Assembly (NCBI GenBank): GCA_965153455.1
Contig: OZ234493.1
Location: forward strand, 7,988,213-8,052,212
Direction: 5' to 3'
DNA length: 64,000 bases
Source of the DNA: Sphagnum compactum
Lineage: Eukaryota > Bryophyta > Sphagnopsida > Sphagnales
How positions within the stretch are numbered: the stretch's first letter is position 1; every line of letters begins with the position of its first letter. Of this stretch, positions 1-12,779 are shown one piece after another. The notes under the pieces were generated by a model. The model saw nothing but the letters and a program-made list of their open reading frames with translations. It made no database searches and was not told the origin of the DNA. The translations under genes and the position numbers were made by a program.

Positions 1-65
1 AATTCCGCACCAAAACAACGAGCGAAAAACAAGGAGAGAGAGTGAGAACAAACGACCGAGCCTAC

Positions 66-167
66 ATGGAGTCCGAGATTTCCGATGCCGAAGACGTGAA
101 CAGGCGGATGGAACAGGAAGATGAGGGCAGCGCCGCGCACAAGGGCAAGGGTTTCCGCCATCGCTAG
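66..167 (+). CDS. Small acidic ORF or first exon, product not recognised
   Basis: An ATG at 66 opens a 33-codon frame ending in TAG at 165-167. The peptide is acidic at first (MESEISDAED) and basic at its end (KGKGFRHR). It lies in CpG-rich, purine-rich sequence typical of a plant 5' leader, unlike the CpG-poor DNA that follows. It could be a complete short ORF or the first coding exon of a gene whose later exons I cannot join; no clear GT donor keeps the frame open. I do not recognise the family. The window starts only 65 bases upstream, so the promoter is outside. Confidence 0.25.
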   Translation: MESEISDAEDVNRRMEQEDEGSAAHKGKGFRHR

Positions 168-2345
168 GGACAGAAGAGAGAGGGACGAGAGACTCCAGGG
201 GCAAGGTCCCCTATTGGGAAAGCAACGGAGCAGAATGGGGAATTGCCGTTGTTCTGTTATTGCTTTTGATCGTTGTTTGTGGGACCCCGACGACGCATTC
301 TAAAAGTTGTAGCTGAGAACAACTGTTCAAGAAAAATTCCTTCCTTCTTCGCAATCTCCAAATGTTGTGCTTTCTGATATGAAAAAGGAAATCAATCCTT
401 CGTCGCATCACCAAATGTCCCACAACGTATGTCATGCTTTCTGACATTGATGATCACAACTACTGCTTTGAGGCGCCAAATCGCTCCAGTTCTGATCACA
501 ATCAATCTGCTTACACGATTCAGAAACCTGCTTTACTCGAAGCACACAATTCAGTTCTGGATGTCCAATTCAATCTGTAAGATGTCCGTGATGTGTTGTT
601 GTTGTTGCCAATTTTCTCTTCACAGCAAGAGTCTGGTGTGTTGGACGAGCAGGAATGGGCAAATGCCAGCGATAGGTACACCATCTCTTTTTATTGAAGC
701 CGAGTCTGAACTGCAACTGGGAGTGGCTCGGCACTCACGCTCTTTGTATTAAGGATTTAAAGGATTCTTCCCAGTAAAACTTGCAACTAACTCATAGGCA
801 TCATCAGCTATGTCCAATATCAGAGAAGAGCTTTGCCAAGTATTCACTTGTTTGTTCTTTGATGGACGTGTTTTGCTGGTGTTGTTCGTTGAGATTGTGA
901 TAGGAGAATTTGTTGTCTGTTTCAGGGTTGAGTGTAGTGCAACTACAAAAGGCTAGCTAAAAGCCAATTGTTGGCCTCAGGTGGTTTTCCTTTGTGGCTG
1001 AAGTTTTGCATCTTGATTTCTACCTGGAATTGTTTGTCATGGTCTCTTTCTATGCTGAGCTTCATCTTGTTCAATTATATATTTCTAGAGTTTGCAACTG
1101 TGCCAAAGCTTCCTGTCAACTTCTACTTTCTTGACAGATGCAAGAACCATGAGAATTGAGACATTTCAAGCTCTCCCATAATCCATAGTGCTTATGCAAG
1201 ATCTTGCTATTTAGAATTGTTAGGAAGCATCTATTGTAACTCCACAACATTCTCAGCTGACTATCACAGTACTCTCTCTCTCTCTCTCTATGTTGAGCTT
1301 CATCTTGTTCATTGAATTCATTTCTAGCATTTGTTTTGCACTGTTACATAAGAAGGAAAAGCTGTCTTCCTCTCAATTGCTACTCTCTTTCACAAGTAAG
1401 TCCTCTTCACTCATTGTATTCATTTCGTTTTAGCAAGTCCTTCTTTGAGTTGTAAGGAGTTGGAGTCCTACAGGAAACGTATTCTTTGCTTGGGAGGAAT
1501 GTGCAAAGATCATCATACTAGTAATGGCTTCAGATCATTGTAGGCTTGGAACCCTTGCAAGTTTGTTGTGGATAGTTTGCTCTTGTAACTTTTGTAAGGT
1601 CATAGTGGTCAAATACCTCCCACCAGAACCAGCGATGGTCGTGCCATACACCCAGAAGCTGTTATCTTCTGGAAGGGCTTTTGTCTTCCATGCAAAAGCA
1701 GCATCCACCACAGTTAACCATGCCTTGTCTCAAGGTGTGTTTATATTATTATGAATTCTTCGCACGACGATTTTTATTATTCATATCTGTCAGTGCCTTG
1801 CGCCCTGTGAACCGAGGGTGGTGGAATTGCGCTGTGTAAAGGTGCCCTCAATTTTCACTATGGAACCTCTCTGAAGTCGTTCCAACTAGTGGAGGAAGTG
1901 TACTCATTCATCCTCCTCATGTCTATGTCTCTTGGCTCCTGCTAGCTAGCATCCTGAATAAGGTCTTCTTCCTGTTGCTTCTGGAAATGCAATAGAAACT
2001 CAGGACTTGGATTCTTGTGTAAATTTTGGCCAAAAATGTTGAGAGCAGATTAGAAACTTTTCTACACCAATTGTCAGGAACTGTCAATTGTCAACTACCA
2101 TGATCATCTACCATTGTCAACTACCATGATCATCTGATCCTTTGCAAATTTGGCACTTACAAGGTTATGACTGCACTTGTTTTGGTCATCTTTTGTTTTT
2201 AGTCTGGGCCAGAACCAACAGAATGGCTACCTTCAAAGTGTTATTGTGGAGTAGCAATTATGTAATATCAAGGAATGAGATACGTTGGCATTATGTGTTT
2301 GGGGTTGGCAAATTATGTCATTTTCTTGACCAAATTATATGACAT
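168..2345. other. Gene-like, non-repetitive sequence; no product recognised
   Basis: This stretch is less AT-rich and less decayed than the next 9 kb and may be transcribed from the 5' leader-like sequence at 1-300. At 1524-1734 a + strand frame runs open up to a donor-like CAAG/GTGTGT, and the opposite strand is also open there, so coding strand cannot be decided. A short CT microsatellite lies at 1272-1288. No conserved domain is visible in any frame. Untranslated exons, a noncoding RNA or a decayed gene would all fit. Confidence 0.25.
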
Positions 2346-2839
2346 AATCTTTTGGTGATGACTACTATACACTAGCAATAGTGACCAAAATGTGTTTATT
2401 GAACATGAATTAAAAAAAAGAACAACATTGAATTTTCCACCCCAGACCTTTCCCATTATGTTCGGTGCATTGCCTAGCTCACTCTAAAGGCCTTGCTTGG
2501 CACCTTACCCAACATAGTGGGTGGTGGTTTGACCATTGCATTATGTGTTAACTCATGAAATTTTCAAAAGTGAAGGAGACGAAATATGATTAATGTGGAA
2601 GGTGATAATATGAAATGCATGGTAATCACGTGTAAAAGGTACAAACTTATGAATGAATGAATTTTGTACAATTTTAATTATTAATTTATCACATGCTGAA
2701 TTTGTGATAACAAACCAACTGCAAATGGTGTATTGCATTCAAATTGTTTCCCTATTTGGAACTAAAGTCCCTTTGAGCCAAGTAACAACATAGAAAATTT
2801 TCTTTATGAATCAACCAAAAATGAACACCTTAGTCCGAA

Positions 2840-4010
2840 GGTGAGAAGATCAATAGGTTAAGTGCAAATGTGAACCTCATTGTTGACCATCGAACTACAA
2901 TCCTCCAAATCTTTAGCTAATTACAAATCATCATGAAGAAGAAATAAACATATTATCTATTATATAATTACATAAGTACTTTAATTTATTTTGTGCACTT
3001 AGGGAAAAACCATGTTTTGGCCAATATTTCTTCCAATAGAGGCGTAAAACATCCCATATGGCATCCATTAGAACTTCAACCTCAAATCAACATAATGTTT
3101 GCCCTTGAAAATTACCATCACAACATACATTGTAAGCCAACAAGGATGACAACAAAAAATGAGTAAATTTGGCCATCCACATTAGGAAGCTGACTTAGTG
3201 CATAATTATGCACATGGTCCTTCCATGTTTGACCATCTTAACCTTTGGACAATAGCACTTAGCAAAGTAACACTTTCCGCACATGTAAAATAATACATCC
3301 CACAATCACATCCAATGTAATGAATATCATATACTATAGATGCACATAATTTCTAGATGACTTAAATCTACAAATTCAAAATCAACAACCACCTCCTCAA
3401 ATAATGACATAACACAACATATCTCGATGTCAAGTAATTGTCAAATTTTTCATAGCCATTGGCATTATACATCGGAACAAAAGTGTTTGTTGTTCACATG
3501 CTTGAAACCACACATTCAAATCATCCAGATTACTACCATATTTCGTCAGATTGAAGTTGAATTAGCTCATGGCCAAAGAATAGAAAATATGTTGAAAATG
3601 ATGTAATAGAAACTTGCCAACTAAACGTATACCCCAAAACTAACCATGGTCATTATAAATTTTGATATTTAATATGACCTTTTTGAAAGTCATATGTACA
3701 CACTTCATTTCATTGTCCGCACCATTTGTTCAACTAAGTCATTTGCTTTAATGGTTTCACGAATTAAACAATGATCGATTAGAATTTTTACACACATTTG
3801 AAATTTCCCACGAAATTTTGCATTTTGGTTCCAAGGGCACCAAACTTTTTAAACACTATGTTTATAATTGCAAACATAGTTCCCTTATTACTATGATCCA
3901 ACAATGGCACCAACTTTAGCTATTTTGAGAAATGCTCAATTATAACCAAAACATATTAATTGTCTCACTGGTGATGATTATGATCTTGTAAAATGTTCTC
4001 CCATTGAAAA
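2840..4010 (-). pseudogene. Ty3/gypsy 3' fragment: integrase end and C-terminal PHD-like region
   Basis: Read on the - strand, 4010 to about 3640 matches the integrase core of the larger gypsy copy on the + strand of this window (17.2-17.5 kb), including a segment like LVEQMVRTMK. The bases around 3400-3560 match its post-integrase segment, and 3200-2840 match the C-terminal region of that copy at 19.6-20.07 kb. A cysteine/histidine segment GCHMGCFTPLL near 3010-3060 fits the second half of a PHD finger. Stops occur in every frame, so the copy is dead. It has no insertion after TTGGAT (about 3312), where the + copy carries a CACTA-like element, so it serves as an in-window empty site. Confidence 0.75.
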
Positions 4011-7000
4011 TGTAGTTCGACTAAATTTAATTTTTATCATCTTACAAAAATAAAATGAAAATTTAAAGTGAACGAAAATGGTAAATTATTATAATTACAT
4101 AAAAAATAATAATGTATCAACTGCATATTCATGATTTATAAAGTTTTCTTTATTTTAAAGGCCCAAATCAATTAGATATGTGATTTTTAAAAAAGTCCAA
4201 AATGAGTGAAATTTTACATGTTACTATTTTGATATTATATGTACAATTAGTTTTGGGACAAAACCCGAAACAAACTATGAACATTGTACCGTGGAAAAAC
4301 ACAATAAATTCAAAAAAAACATTTGAATGCAAGATAATTGATGTGCTTACATTATTTAGAATTCTTGTCAAAAATGGTTGTGCCAAACATTTCATTGTGA
4401 CTAGAGTTACAATGTAAGGAGAGAAAAAAAGGGGAAAGAAAATATTTCCTTACAGAGGAGAGGAAAAGAGGGGAAAACATATAAGGGAAACCTATAGGTA
4501 GGACATGGCTATGTAGCAAAGACTTAAGTAAGTATCCCTTTTTGGGGTGGTAGCTAAAATTGCATTGTTTGGCATAAATTTAAATTTTTTGAAGATCAAT
4601 GTTTGCTTAACACTAATCTAACACCAACCACGAGGTAGGATTACACATAAGATTTTATGTTAAATGTAACTTTGCAAGTATGAATCTAACCAAAAAAATT
4701 TTTTATCTCCCTGAACGTCGAAAATAAAATTGGAATATCACTATGTGTGATTTGCAGCATAAGAAAGGGAAGACAAATAATATTAACGAAGCCCCAACAC
4801 TACAATTTTCATACCTATGTAAAGATAACCACTTTAAGCATGGTTGTTCATCCACACCTTTGACTCCCCCATTTCAAGATGGTATTTTGAAATGGGAAGA
4901 TGGTTGTGAAAATTTCTAATTGTTGTGAAAATCTCGTGTATAATTGCATTCACTACAATTCATTTGCCACACCAACTATTTAATAGCTTGTTTTAATAGT
5001 ATTTTAAAGAAGGTGAATCCATTTGGGAGGCAAATGATGGTGGGATAGATTTTAAAGTGCAATATGAACCTATGGTAGATCTAAGAGGTACACTAGGATT
5101 TTTTGGGCATGGCTTGTACAATCTCATGTACCTCACTTTTTGGATGAGAGCATGGGAAAACTCATGGGCCATGGCTCAAGGGCATTTGTTTTTAGCATGA
5201 CCCAATTTGGGCCAAAGAATAAACACACGAATTTCCATGGCTTGTCTTTTCTTTGATCCTCGCAACCACCTTTATTTTGTCAAAAAAATCTAAACATTGT
5301 GCAAACAAAACTAGGAGTTTCTCTCCAAGAAAAATTTACATTCTCATCGTTACAAGGGATCCTTTGATGCAAAGGTTGTGAATTCCATCCTAGGAGTTGA
5401 AATGGATTATGATTGGACATTCTCAAAGAAGGCCCATGAATTTGAATTTTCAGCCATGGAAGGAGTCACCCACATTTGTTGAAATTTTACTTTCATTCTT
5501 GTGATTGTGAGTAATCTTCATCATGTGGATAGCCTTCCACAACTGAAAAACAAAAAACTTGTGAAAAAAAAACTATAACAAATTGAACTATCAACAAACA
5601 ACTCTAGTGCAAAAAGCTTCAACATTATGAAGAGCTTAAAAAAAACAGAAAAAAGAAGAAGAAAAATAATCCTTTTTATTATTGTGTGTGAGCCTGAAAG
5701 AATACCCCAAGGGCCGAAGAACATTGTCTGTAGCAATTCACATAGGATTCCAATAAGTTTTTTCATCCAAGGTCATTTGCTTGGGCATGGGCCTCATGCT
5801 ATTCTAATGTAAACCCAAACTGACCATCCTTAACACTTTGAACCAATGAAGGATTTTATATTTTTTGATCACAAGCCCAAGCACTTTAGTTTAAATAGCC
5901 TTTAATCAGGTTTGAAAGTGGAAATTACCGTAGTACCTTTTCAGGTTCAACATGTCGCTATTGCATAATTATTTTATTTTGAAAAATTGATTTCAATGCA
6001 AAAGAAATATTTAAAAAAAAATTCGACAAAACTTCATTTAAATTTTAAAAATCCACATATTATTCATTACCAATGTTCCACACAAACATTTTGCTTCATG
6101 GCACAAGTTTTGCTTCCAAATCTCCCCTTGCAAGAAATATGGCACTAACCATTGGCATACCATCAGGCATTGAAAAGCAAAGTTTATTTTTTATGTTTAG
6201 TGCATACACAAAATTTAAATTAAAAAAAACATAAAAATCATGTGACAAAATAATGCAGTTCTCTACAAGGTTGCATTGTTAGGCCCATAGAAGATGCCGG
6301 ATAGAGCTCGTTATGAGGCTGTTTAATGACTAAGGAAAAAAAATTTAATAACTCAGAAATCCTATAAAATTTCGACTTCAATAAAACAATTATTTAAAAA
6401 AAATTCAGCAAGAAAGGACCTTAATTTTCTAAAATACAATATTGTAGTGAAATTATTCCAAGTGTAGCCTATGATAATCATGATGATTTTCAACATGTCA
6501 ACTTTATATTTTCACAAAATTTCATTTCATTATGTTGGGGATTATTTAATGACAAAATTGACCCTAGGGTAAGATATATATTTGAGCATCGATGGGTTCA
6601 AATGATCATCTTTGGAAGTTTTAAGGCATCTTAGCTAGTGGGAAGTAGGGGTTTTTTGATATAAAAAAATTGGCAAAAATCTCCCCAAAAATAGAAAATT
6701 ATTTGACTTTGCACTATTGGAAAATTCCAAAAAAATTATCAGAAAAAAAAAAACTGGTGCTAAGGTTTTCTAAAAATATTTTAGCATTTTTTCTTTTTTA
6801 TCATTTTCATTTTTTAAAATTTTGGGTTCAAACTTTGTGTGGTGATGCAATTTTGACCATGGGAAAGTGGACACGTCGACAAGAATAAGGAAATGAACTG
6901 GAAATTGATAAGGAACATAATAAACAATTTTTTTCCCCCAATGTTCCTCTATACATGCCCAACAACTTGTCAAGTGGCATTGGTGGTGATTCCTTTGTAC

Positions 7001-7098
7001 AACACTAGCAAACTTTTTTGCAACCTGAATGTGAGTGATTCTTAGAAAAACTGCCATCGTTTTGGCCGAGCACTTTAGCACAATTTGCGGAGCCTAAC
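4011..7098. other. AT-rich decayed intergenic DNA; no gene seen
   Basis: No frame shows a recognisable domain. The sequence is CpG-poor with many A and T runs. The only structured item I see is at about 5933-5960, where TAGTACCTTTTCAGGT reproduces the left end of the MITE at 52.83-53.14 kb; its right end is not found nearby. Confidence 0.5.
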
Positions 7099-7262
7099 AG
7101 GTGACACAGCAAAGCCTAACACCTGCTAGAGAAGAGTGTAATAAATATGATCTCACTGCTGCTCCCTGTTTTTCATTGGAGCCAGGTGACACAGCAAAGC
7201 CTGATACCTGCTAGAGAAGAGTGTAACAAATATGATCTCGCTGCTGCTCCCTGTTTTTCATT
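7099..7262. repeat. Direct tandem duplication, two 79-bp copies, 85-bp period
   Basis: The copies at 7099-7177 and 7184-7262 differ at only four positions and are separated by six bases. Both begin AGGTGACACAGCAAAGCCT and end CTCCCTGTTTTTCATT. The 85-bp period is not a multiple of three. The 122-codon frame at 7147-7515, which starts inside copy one, has a hydrophobic membrane-like segment followed by KKKKK, but it resembles no family I know and may be chance. Confidence 0.85.
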
Positions 7263-10200
7263 CGCGATCATAATGATTGGTTCAGGTGGTTTGCTTTCAG
7301 TAATCTCCTACCTATTTGCAGTCCCAGTTTTTGTTTTATTGTGGGGTTGGAAAAAAAAGAAAAAAACTAAACTTGGATGTGAGAAATATTTTTGTGGGTC
7401 ACATACTGAGCATCTGAGTGTTCTGCCAAATATGGTTTGCCCCGGCAAAGAGGGCACTTTTAGTGATCATGATGCTTTTGGCGACTTGAGTCATGATTTT
7501 TCAAACGAACATTAACTAACTTACCGAGAAATTTGATATTTTGAGCATTTTGAGGGAAACCCCCAATCTCAGTTGGACTAACTTATGTCTTTTAATTTGA
7601 AACCTCTAGTTCCAATCAGGAGTTTTTTTGTGCTGAAAAAAATTTCACCATTTTCTGAAAATAATTAGAAAAGGAAAATTCTGTCAAATTTTATCTTTAA
7701 ATTTTTTAAAAACATAATTTAAATTTTTTTTAAAATTCGCCAAAAATCACCACAACTGCCTACAACATGAAAGGTGCTTGAGGTTTTTCTACTTTCATAT
7801 TTTGAATATTACCAAGTTTGGTTAAATATTCCTACGGTTGATCACCACTTGAGCACAACCATAGAATTGAAAAAAAATTAAATTAAATGGTTCCAATCCA
7901 TTATCCTTTAAATTTTTGATGAACCCTGATAAAGTTCTAAGCTCAGGTTTTCACATTCCTAAACCCCCAATATTTGGCCATAAAAAATAATCCAAAGCAA
8001 GTTCAATTTGAAAACTGGGTCCAGTTTTTTCAGTGCACCTTTGGAGAATAATTACAATTTTTTGTACAACAAATTAAAAGTACAATAATACTGAAAAATA
8101 TAACTTAATTGGGACATTTTCAAAAAAATTATATATACAAGTTTCCTCAGAAAAATGGAATAAAACAAAAGTAAATAATCATTTCACCATCCAAAATCCA
8201 ATACATTTGATTTTTCCTTAGTTTCATGCTTGGCCCACAACTCCCAACAAAGACAACTCTGATTGAAACCCCTTTTGTAAACATAGAAACAGCCTCCCCA
8301 AATCCAACAACAAAAAAGTTTCCCAAGATTCATGTGGGTCAGAGCTAGAACGATCTACTTGGGACAAAACAACACTTTAAAGGAAAATTGTTGTGCAAGT
8401 TGCCCACCCACCAAGGCTCAACTTGGAAGATTCATTCCAACTACAAAAACACAAAAAAGTCTTGTCAATTGTCCCCATTCTAGGGCATTGATTTGTGGTT
8501 CAACAAAGATTTATATGACAATGAAACAAAAAAAAAAAACACAACAAAGGAAAGGGGAAGAGACAATTGAAAGAGAAAAATATGGGAATTCAATGAGAGT
8601 CTCTTCTTGTGTAGGCATGGCAAGTTGCTTAGAGATCGATAGCTTAGATAGCTAATCCTCTCACGTTTAAGGTGTTCTTCTTCATAGTGTTTTGTGGTTA
8701 GGTAGAACTATTGATTGGTAGCATTTGCAAAGCAATTCTATTGTGGAAAAGTGTTGCCTCCACTAGGGTTTTGGGTTTAAGACCTCAAGCTATTTGTCTT
8801 GGTGTAACCCAATCTTTTCTTCCCTTTCTATTTTATAAGAATCTTTGGTAGTAGCTCTTTTCTTGAGCTTTAATTGTTTGTTCCTTTTATCAAAGTGTTC
8901 AATGTTTGCCCCCTTGACAACTTCCAATGAATGACATACCTATCATACAAGGATCTCTCTAATCCCACCCAATAGCCCTACCACCTCTGCTCGAGTTAGC
9001 ATCCCTTTCAAGGAATCACACCTAGATGGAGGATGGAACAATTAGGGAATTGCAAAACGTGTTGGAAATTCTAAGGCAAGGCTTGTCATATTTAGTGAAA
9101 TACATCTCAAATTTCAAATCTTTGAACAACTTCCTAAAAGATACTATTGGAACCACATAGGTTTGATCTTCAAGGATCATCTTTCAATTTCAACTACCAA
9201 ACTAGACATGTTGGTGATCAAGAACAAAACTACTTATCATATAGAACACATTGTTATAGCAAGTTTTTTGGGAAGTAGATTGCTTAAACTTCATTTCGCA
9301 AACTAGATAACTTATTTCAACCTTCTAATTCCTATAGGAGGAACCAACCTCTTCATGGATGTGAGGATAAGTTTTTATTACATATATTCATTAAACATAG
9401 AGGCTACAAGATACATCATCATGTTATCCCCGTTTCAATTTTCCTATGTACAACAATCTTCCATATGTGGACCTCAACTTTCAACTTGGATTCTCTAATG
9501 AGACCTAAGTTGCCCATTTGGATTTCATCACAAACGTTGCCATTGGAACTAAAACCAATTGAGGTTGCCATTGTGGGTCAAATTGGATCAAGGCTCATTC
9601 ATGATTGGGGTTCCTAAAAAAATAAAAAAGATATCATGATTCTTTTAAACCCGGTTTTAAAAATAATATTTACATGAATCAAATTTGAGTGAATTTTTTT
9701 GAATGGTTCAAACTATGATAATTCATGTGGTGGTGAGGGTTTTTTCACATGTATAGATTGGTGTGCATACAAAGTTTGGTTCAAACCTAAAAATGTAAAA
9801 AATGTTTGAATAAGCTTGTATGGACAATTTGATTTTTTTTTGGCATGTTTATTTCTTGCACATGTGACCCACATTTCATATTACAAATTAAAAACCTAGT
9901 GAATACTAAAATTCAACCAAATGGCCCCAAAAAAATTCCTTCGTTAGTTTAGAAAAAATGTTGCTTGCAATTACTTTTAATTGCAAAAATTGTTTACAAA
10001 TGATAATTTTTCTTCTAGTGCTTACAACCCTAAACATTGAATTTTATTGCTTTCAAAATTCTCATATGATTTATTATGCAATCACATGCATTTAATGAAC
10101 ATGACCATCCATAGATGTAAACACTATTTATTTATAAAAACAATTTGACACCAATTGCATCACTTAATGCATTTCTTTTGATTCCTTTCATGAATAGGTG

Positions 10201-11015
10201 AAGTTTGAACACCTAATATAGTTAGTTTAAAAGACTCAAAATGACGTTTATATAGTGTCCAAACTATTTTTTAATATTCTTATTAATTTAACATGACATC
10301 ATTTCATTCATTGGCATATGACAATCCATTACAATAACAATGATGCAAATAGAAAAGAAGTCCAAAGTTGTCCTTTGGAATCCTTTAAAAATTAGGCATT
10401 CCTTTTTAATACCCCAACCATGAATGGACCCATTAGTGTTGGGTTTTGACATCACAAACAAATTCAAAAGGGTATGAGGTTTTGTATTATGTTAAACCTT
10501 AAAAAAGGTTGGGTTACAAAAGTGCACCTAGCAAACATTAATGAAATAATGGCACATATTTGTGTTGATTATGGGGAAAACCCATCCTTGGGTGGTACCA
10601 TTAGGAACCACCCCACCAAATTCCAAGGAATGGTGGACCTAGTCTAATTTAATTAAAGAATTTTAATCTTTTAAAAGAAAGAAAATTTGAAAGCTGATTT
10701 GCACCACATGGGCTTTGTGTTCCCCATATATAATATATATATATGTAAATTTGTAAACACCTACATAAGTCAAACAAGTAAAAAATGAAATGTTCATGCT
10801 ATGATGATGGTGTTTTTGAAAATTTACACCCCTTATCATGAAGTGTCAAGTTGCACCATTTGTTTTCTTTTTGGTTTATTAATTATTGTCACTAGGGTAT
10901 GGCCCCAATTGTTGATTGAAACAAAAAAAATGGAAATTATCACAAATTTATAAACATGAATCCAATGGCCTTTCAAGACCTCTTAGTCTTTACCTTAGGG
11001 GGTTAATGTTGCAGA
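7263..11015. other. AT-rich decayed intergenic DNA, possible retroelement leader remnant
   Basis: No intact gene is visible. Around 9030-9130 the + strand reads MEDGTIRELQ and then a leucine-rich, coiled-coil-like segment before stops; this could be the start of a retrotransposon gag, possibly of the gypsy element that is clear from 11.5 kb onward. The rest is CpG-poor and stop-rich. Confidence 0.35.
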
Positions 11016-11170
11016 TACACTAAAAATGCCATTTTATGACTAGTCCTTATTGATTATGCGAATCGTTTATGGCCATTGTTATTGATTTGGATTTGTCGTC
11101 TATGCCATTTTTAATCGCTTATCCACTTGTAGTCATATAGGACTAATCATAAAATGGCATTTTTGGTGTA
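11016..11170. mobile_element. Foldback MITE, 155 bp, with about 33-bp terminal inverted repeats
   Basis: The left end TACACTAAAAATGCCATTTT and the right end, reverse-complemented as TACACCAAAAATGCCATTTT, match with one difference, and pairing continues through TATGA(C/T)TAGTCCT. Much of the interior also pairs weakly, so the whole element can form a hairpin. A TA lies at each outer edge, as expected of Tc1/mariner-like (Stowaway-type) insertion. No coding capacity. Confidence 0.8.
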
Positions 11171-11579
11171 ATGTTTGAATTTGATAATCAGTTTTTTTTT
11201 GTTTGTCTATGGTAATGAAACCAAATTGATGGCTCATAAACCACATTTGGTGTCTTCATAATGTGCCTAAGTTTTGTTGGCCTTGTGAAATGTTTTTGTG
11301 CATGTAAATGACTTGAATTAGATCTAGGTTAAGCTCATAGGTTCAACATTTCAATCTATGGTTAGGGGTTGCCCATATTTAGGGTTAAAGTTTAGTATGG
11401 AGGTGAGACATGATTCCATAACAAAGGATATGGTGAAAGGCACTCGTGGGGTTATTAGGCAAGGTGTGATTCATACCACCCAAATTGCCATCATCATCTA
11501 AAAAAGATTCTTAAAATTTTAATTTGGATACAAGTTTGATCCAATTCACCATTCCATTGTTGTGGGACATGAAGGACAT

Positions 11580-12662
11580 TTGGGGAACCACCAAGGGTTT
11601 CATTGATATTTGGAGTGGTGGGCACCATCAAGCTAGATGATTTCATCCAAGAATTTAACAATTAATTTGATATGAAATAGATACACAATCCTTAGATATT
11701 CACACTTTTCATGACATGGAAAAGTTTGTTTTAACATTTAAAAGGTTTGCCTATGGATGATTACCATGAATTTAGCCACACCCATGAGGTTAAAATCAAG
11801 GAATGGTAAGTGTACTAGTCATGAGAAATTATGTTCCCATCACCAAGGGTATTGTGGCCCCAAGTGCTATTATGATTTTGGTACAACAATGATAATTCCT
11901 AATAACCATTTAATTAATGGAAGTGAAATGTTTATGGAAATGGAAGTGTTAACTATACAACTATTGAAAGTGGTGGTACCAATCCTTTCAATAATACATT
12001 AGGTCTTTTGTAGACATTTGACTTATTGTGCAATTCTTTTACGAGTTGTGAAGAAATGAACAAAGGGTCTATATATAAAAACTATGTGGTTTATAGGAAC
12101 TCCAATGTAAACCACATGAAAGCTTGTGGGAGGCTTATGCCACAAATGAAGAGATTAATCACCATGACATAATAAGTCATAGAAAAATAATTTGTCTAAT
12201 TTTGGTATGGGATTCTAGATGAGGAGCTTCAATGTCAAGTGCATTATGTTATGTTACTCTAGCCCACACAACCCACATTGGCAAGTGTGTTTTAGTTCTT
12301 GGAATGTACCAAAATGAACATGGTGGGAGAATGTGTGATGATTCTTGGGTTTAGTAAAGACAACTTGAAGAATTTCTCAATATTAGTGGCTCAGTAGCCA
12401 TGTGGCCAAATAAAGTTACGGCACCAAAGACCAAGGGGCCAAATAGGAACCAAGTGATGCCTCCTCATCATATTCCATTGAGTAAAAGGGGGGAAATAAG
12501 TGTTGGAGGTGCGATGGACCACATAAAAAACATGAATTCCCTAATCCCTTTCAAGCCGCCAATGACCACCTCCAACCCTAACTTTAACCAACCATGTTCC
12601 CATTGCTATACATATGGACATGACGAAGATCACTATTTCACATTGCATCTGGAATTACAATA
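11580..12662 (+). pseudogene. gypsy gag with zinc-knuckle remnant
   Basis: From 11.6 kb the frames read KLDDFIQEFNN and YHEFSHTHEVKIKEW, in the position and style of a gypsy capsid domain. The frame at 12400-12663 ends with CSHCYTYGHDEDHYFTLHLE. This is a CX2CX4HX4C-type knuckle whose last cysteine has become tyrosine, preceded by a second degenerate knuckle (CDGPHKKH-like, first Cys changed). In the family the knuckle binds the genomic RNA. Several frameshifts and stops make it non-functional. Confidence 0.65.
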
Positions 12663-12779
12663 GGGCTAGTAAAAACTTGCCAATGTTAATAAAAATCAAG
12701 GTTTTAGGATAGGTCAAAAAAGGAAAAAGGTGATCAACAAGGGGTCAATGACCAGGTCAAGTCCAAACTAGTCTAACAC

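Noticed and set aside
1524-1754. Protein-coding exon with a defined product
   Set aside because: Both strands are open, no family is recognised, and the donor-like site is weak evidence.
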